Source: Aestuariivita boseongensis (GTDB lineage Bacteria; Pseudomonadota; Alphaproteobacteria; Rhodobacterales; Rhodobacteraceae). Taken from it: a DNA stretch of 62,069 bases. The notes beneath the pieces were generated by a model. The model was not told where the DNA came from and did not search any database. It saw only the letters and a program-made list of their open reading frames with translations. Each line of letters opens with the position of its first letter. The first letter of the stretch is position 1. Below, one piece after another: positions 60,255 through 62,069 of this stretch. Where the stretch lies: assembly GCF_001262635.1 (NCBI RefSeq), contig NZ_JXYH01000005.1, forward strand, positions 1 to 62,069. Direction: 5' to 3'. A program made the position numbers and the translations under genes.

Positions 60255-62069
60255 ATGTCCCTCGACCGTTTCGAAGACGCATTTGAAGATCTGGCACCTG
60301 TCATACTTCTGGAGCCTGAGGACGGGAGGCTGATCGTTCCTGACGCTTCGCTTCTCTTCGGGGCCGATTTCCAAAGGGCCGGTCACGATTTGCTCCTCGT
60401 GAATGAGGACGCCCCAACCATTCGGATCGAGGATTATTTCTTCTCCGACCCTCCAGCCTCGATTTTCTCTCCCAACGGCGCTCAATTGACTGGAGAGATC
60501 ATTTCCCGTCTCGCAGGCCCCATTGCGCCGGGCCAGTATGCGCAAGTGGGCAGTGTCCGCGGCGGTGATCCAATTGGTCAGGTCGAAACGATTGACGGCG
60601 TGGCCACCGTACAGCGGTCAGATGGTACGGTTGAGACGCTCGACGTCGGAATGAAGATTTTCCAGAATGACGTGGTTGAAACCGATGCCGCGGGGAGCGT
60701 TGCTCTCACCTTCGTTGACGGCACGATCTTCACGCTTGCCTCCGGCACACGGATGGTCATCGACGAATTGATCTATGACCCGTCCTCTAATGACAATACC
60801 GCCTCGTTCAGCCTGGTGCAGGGCAGTTTCGTTTTCATCGCCGGGCAGGTCGCCAAAACGGGCGGCATGGACGTGAATACGCCCTCTGCCACGATGGGTA
60901 TTCGTGGCACCACTGTTCTGGCGCGGATTGAAACCGTGAATGGGGCGATTACTACAGAAGTTACACTCGTGCGTGACGCAGATGGCGATCTGGGTCGCAT
61001 CGAATTGCGTACACTCGACGGAACTTTGGTGCAACAGATCACAGTGACCGACACTCGCTGGGAGGTTACGACCGAAGATGGTGAGACATATTCGGTGGAG
61101 CGGAGCGCAGTTGATCCCAGTGACGATCAAGCACTTGTCGCCGATGCTTTCGGGGCTCTGCAATCGGCGATCAATCGGGTTGATGCAGGTCAAACTTTCG
61201 TCACGATGCCTTCTACCTCGAGTGGAGGTTCGGGTGGACCGGGTGGCGGCGAGGGATCATTCGGAACAGGTGATGTTGACCTGTTCGATGAGCCTATCAT
61301 TATCGATGATACCGATCCATATGACGCCGAAGTAGATGCCGAGTTTCAGGGATTAGAGCCGGATGGAGAGCTGCCCGATTTACAAGCGGGCGATGTTGTC
61401 GTTGAGGGGCAGGAAGATGCCGGTGAAGATGGCGGGATCGACGGCGTTGTCGATGTCGGTATCGTCGGTGGGCTGACCTACGAGATCATCGCTGGTCCAA
61501 GCAACGGCATGGCCACGATCGAAAACGATGGTAGTTTCAATTATGTACCAAACGAGAACTTCAACGGGATTGACAGTTTTACGTACCTTGTCACCGACGA
61601 GACCGGTGAACAGGCCACCGGGACGGTCTTTGTCCAGGTGGCTGCGGTCAATGACCCTCCCGAGTTACCAGATACAAACACGAGCGCAGAGGAGGACGGC
61701 GTTCTAGTAGCGACACTAGTCGCGACGGATGTGGATGGCGACACGCTGACGTTCTCGTTGGTCAGTGGCCCGACCCATGGTCAAGTGACCTTGTTTGATG
61801 ACGGCACTTATACATACATACCCAATGATGATTTCGAAGGGCAGGACAGCTTTGAGGTTCTAGTCGATGACGGCAATGGCGAAACAGATACTGCCACCGT
61901 CTTCGTAACCGTCACGCCTATCAATGACGACCCGGTCATTGACGTGGAAACCAGCGACCTGTCGGCGGATGTTTCCGAGGGGACGGCGACTGCCACGGAG
62001 TTCACCGGCCAGATGGTCTCGGATGATTTGGATGTGGGCGACGGTGCGACCTGGAGCGTTGTGACCGAG
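60255..62069 (+). CDS. FecR-domain giant cadherin-like repeat adhesin (5' part)
   Basis: An open frame of 605 codons runs from the ATG at 60255 (AAGGAGGGG before it) to the window edge. There is no signal peptide, as for type I cargo. Residues about 105-225 are a FecR-type domain ('FVDGTIFTLASGTRMVIDEL', 'ATMGIRGTTV'). A Gly/Ser linker (about 318-340) and an acidic linker follow. Then come cadherin-like (tandem-95 type) repeats at about 385-470 and 475-565 with 'DGSFNYVPNENFNG', 'DGTYTYIPNDDFEG' and 'VNDPP', and a third starting at 566. Codons such as CTA, TTA, GTA and ACA are commoner than in neighbours. The C-terminal RTX/secretion part lies outside the window. Confidence 0.88.
   Translation, partial: MSLDRFEDAFEDLAPVILLEPEDGRLIVPDASLLFGADFQRAGHDLLLVNEDAPTIRIEDYFFSDPPASIFSPNGAQLTGEIISRLAGPIAPGQYAQVGSVRGGDPIGQVETIDGVATVQRSDGTVETLDVGMKIFQNDVVETDAAGSVALTFVDGTIFTLASGTRMVIDELIYDPSSNDNTASFSLVQGSFVFIAGQVAKTGGMDVNTPSATMGIRGTTVLARIETVNGAITTEVTLVRDADGDLGRIELRTLDGTLVQQITVTDTRWEVTTEDGETYSVERSAVDPSDDQALVADAFGALQSAINRVDAGQTFVTMPSTSSGGSGGPGGGEGSFGTGDVDLFDEPIIIDDTDPYDAEVDAEFQGLEPDGELPDLQAGDVVVEGQEDAGEDGGIDGVVDVGIVGGLTYEIIAGPSNGMATIENDGSFNYVPNENFNGIDSFTYLVTDETGEQATGTVFVQVAAVNDPPELPDTNTSAEEDGVLVATLVATDVDGDTLTFSLVSGPTHGQVTLFDDGTYTYIPNDDFEGQDSFEVLVDDGNGETDTATVFVTVTPINDDPVIDVETSDLSADVSEGTATATEFTGQMVSDDLDVGDGATWSVVTE

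Noticed and set aside
60675-60710. LapG-type cleavage site (DAAG at residues 144-147 of the adhesin)
   Set aside because: The AAG lies within the core beta-strand pattern of the FecR domain, where TGxxG is normal, rather than in an exposed linker; no LapG gene is present.

Overview
The window comes from a GC-rich alphaproteobacterium, most likely a Rhodobacteraceae (Roseobacter-group) heterotroph. The evidence is gene content (paired TRAP transporters, a MaoC-Pta fusion next to AckA, a fused indolepyruvate oxidoreductase, fused opp-type ATPases), protein style and dense ATGA-coupled operons. No rRNA, tRNA, CRISPR array, insertion sequence or prophage was seen. No gene-free stretch exceeds 300 bases; the longest is about 260 bases, before the last gene.

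Region 1 (1-18.2 kb) is two divergent catabolic operons sharing a 169-bp control region. The leftward one (6003 to 55) is tetR, a TRAP transporter, a cyclase-family hydrolase, a fumarylacetoacetase-family enzyme and an OsmC-like protein. The rightward one (6173 to 18152) is a 12-kb operon: a second TRAP transporter, an IclR regulator, then a complete beta-oxidation set (fused hydratase/dehydrogenase, thiolase, two acyl-CoA dehydrogenases, hotdog thioesterase, crotonase, acyl-CoA ligase). The set resembles pim-type dicarboxylate degradation. The control region holds one TetR-like and one IclR-like palindrome.

Region 2 (18.2-28.3 kb, minus strand) has a DgoK-like protein, ribulose-phosphate epimerase and a DUF1045 protein. 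An eight-gene surface-glycan operon follows: UDP-sugar dehydrogenase, four glycosyltransferases, histidine phosphatase, polysaccharide deacetylase and methyltransferase. Six consecutive junctions in it are 4-nt overlaps.

Region 3 (28.4-42.7 kb) has an MscS-type channel, a class III cyclase with TPRs, a complete peptide-type ABC importer, a second copy of the small methyltransferase, a creatininase-family amidohydrolase, and MaoC-Pta plus ackA.

Region 4 (42.8-52.8 kb) has a DabA/DabB inorganic-carbon pump with a divergent LysR gene, a methyltransferase, and an indolepyruvate:ferredoxin oxidoreductase with a divergent Lrp-type regulator.

Region 5 (52.9-62.07 kb) encodes a type I secretion system (TolC, LapB-like ABC, HlyD), a CHASE2 adenylate cyclase and the first 605 codons of a giant FecR/cadherin-repeat adhesin that runs off the window. 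This is the best candidate for an undescribed system: secretion machine, cell-surface cargo and a periplasm-facing cyclase side by side.

The most striking non-coding signals are four covarying TTCGAA-centred palindromes between two TRAP genes (3638-3732), a recurring TATTT...AGC-AGAA element at three gene 3' ends, and two regulator genes (tetR, lysR) whose operators sit on promoters that predict almost leaderless mRNAs.
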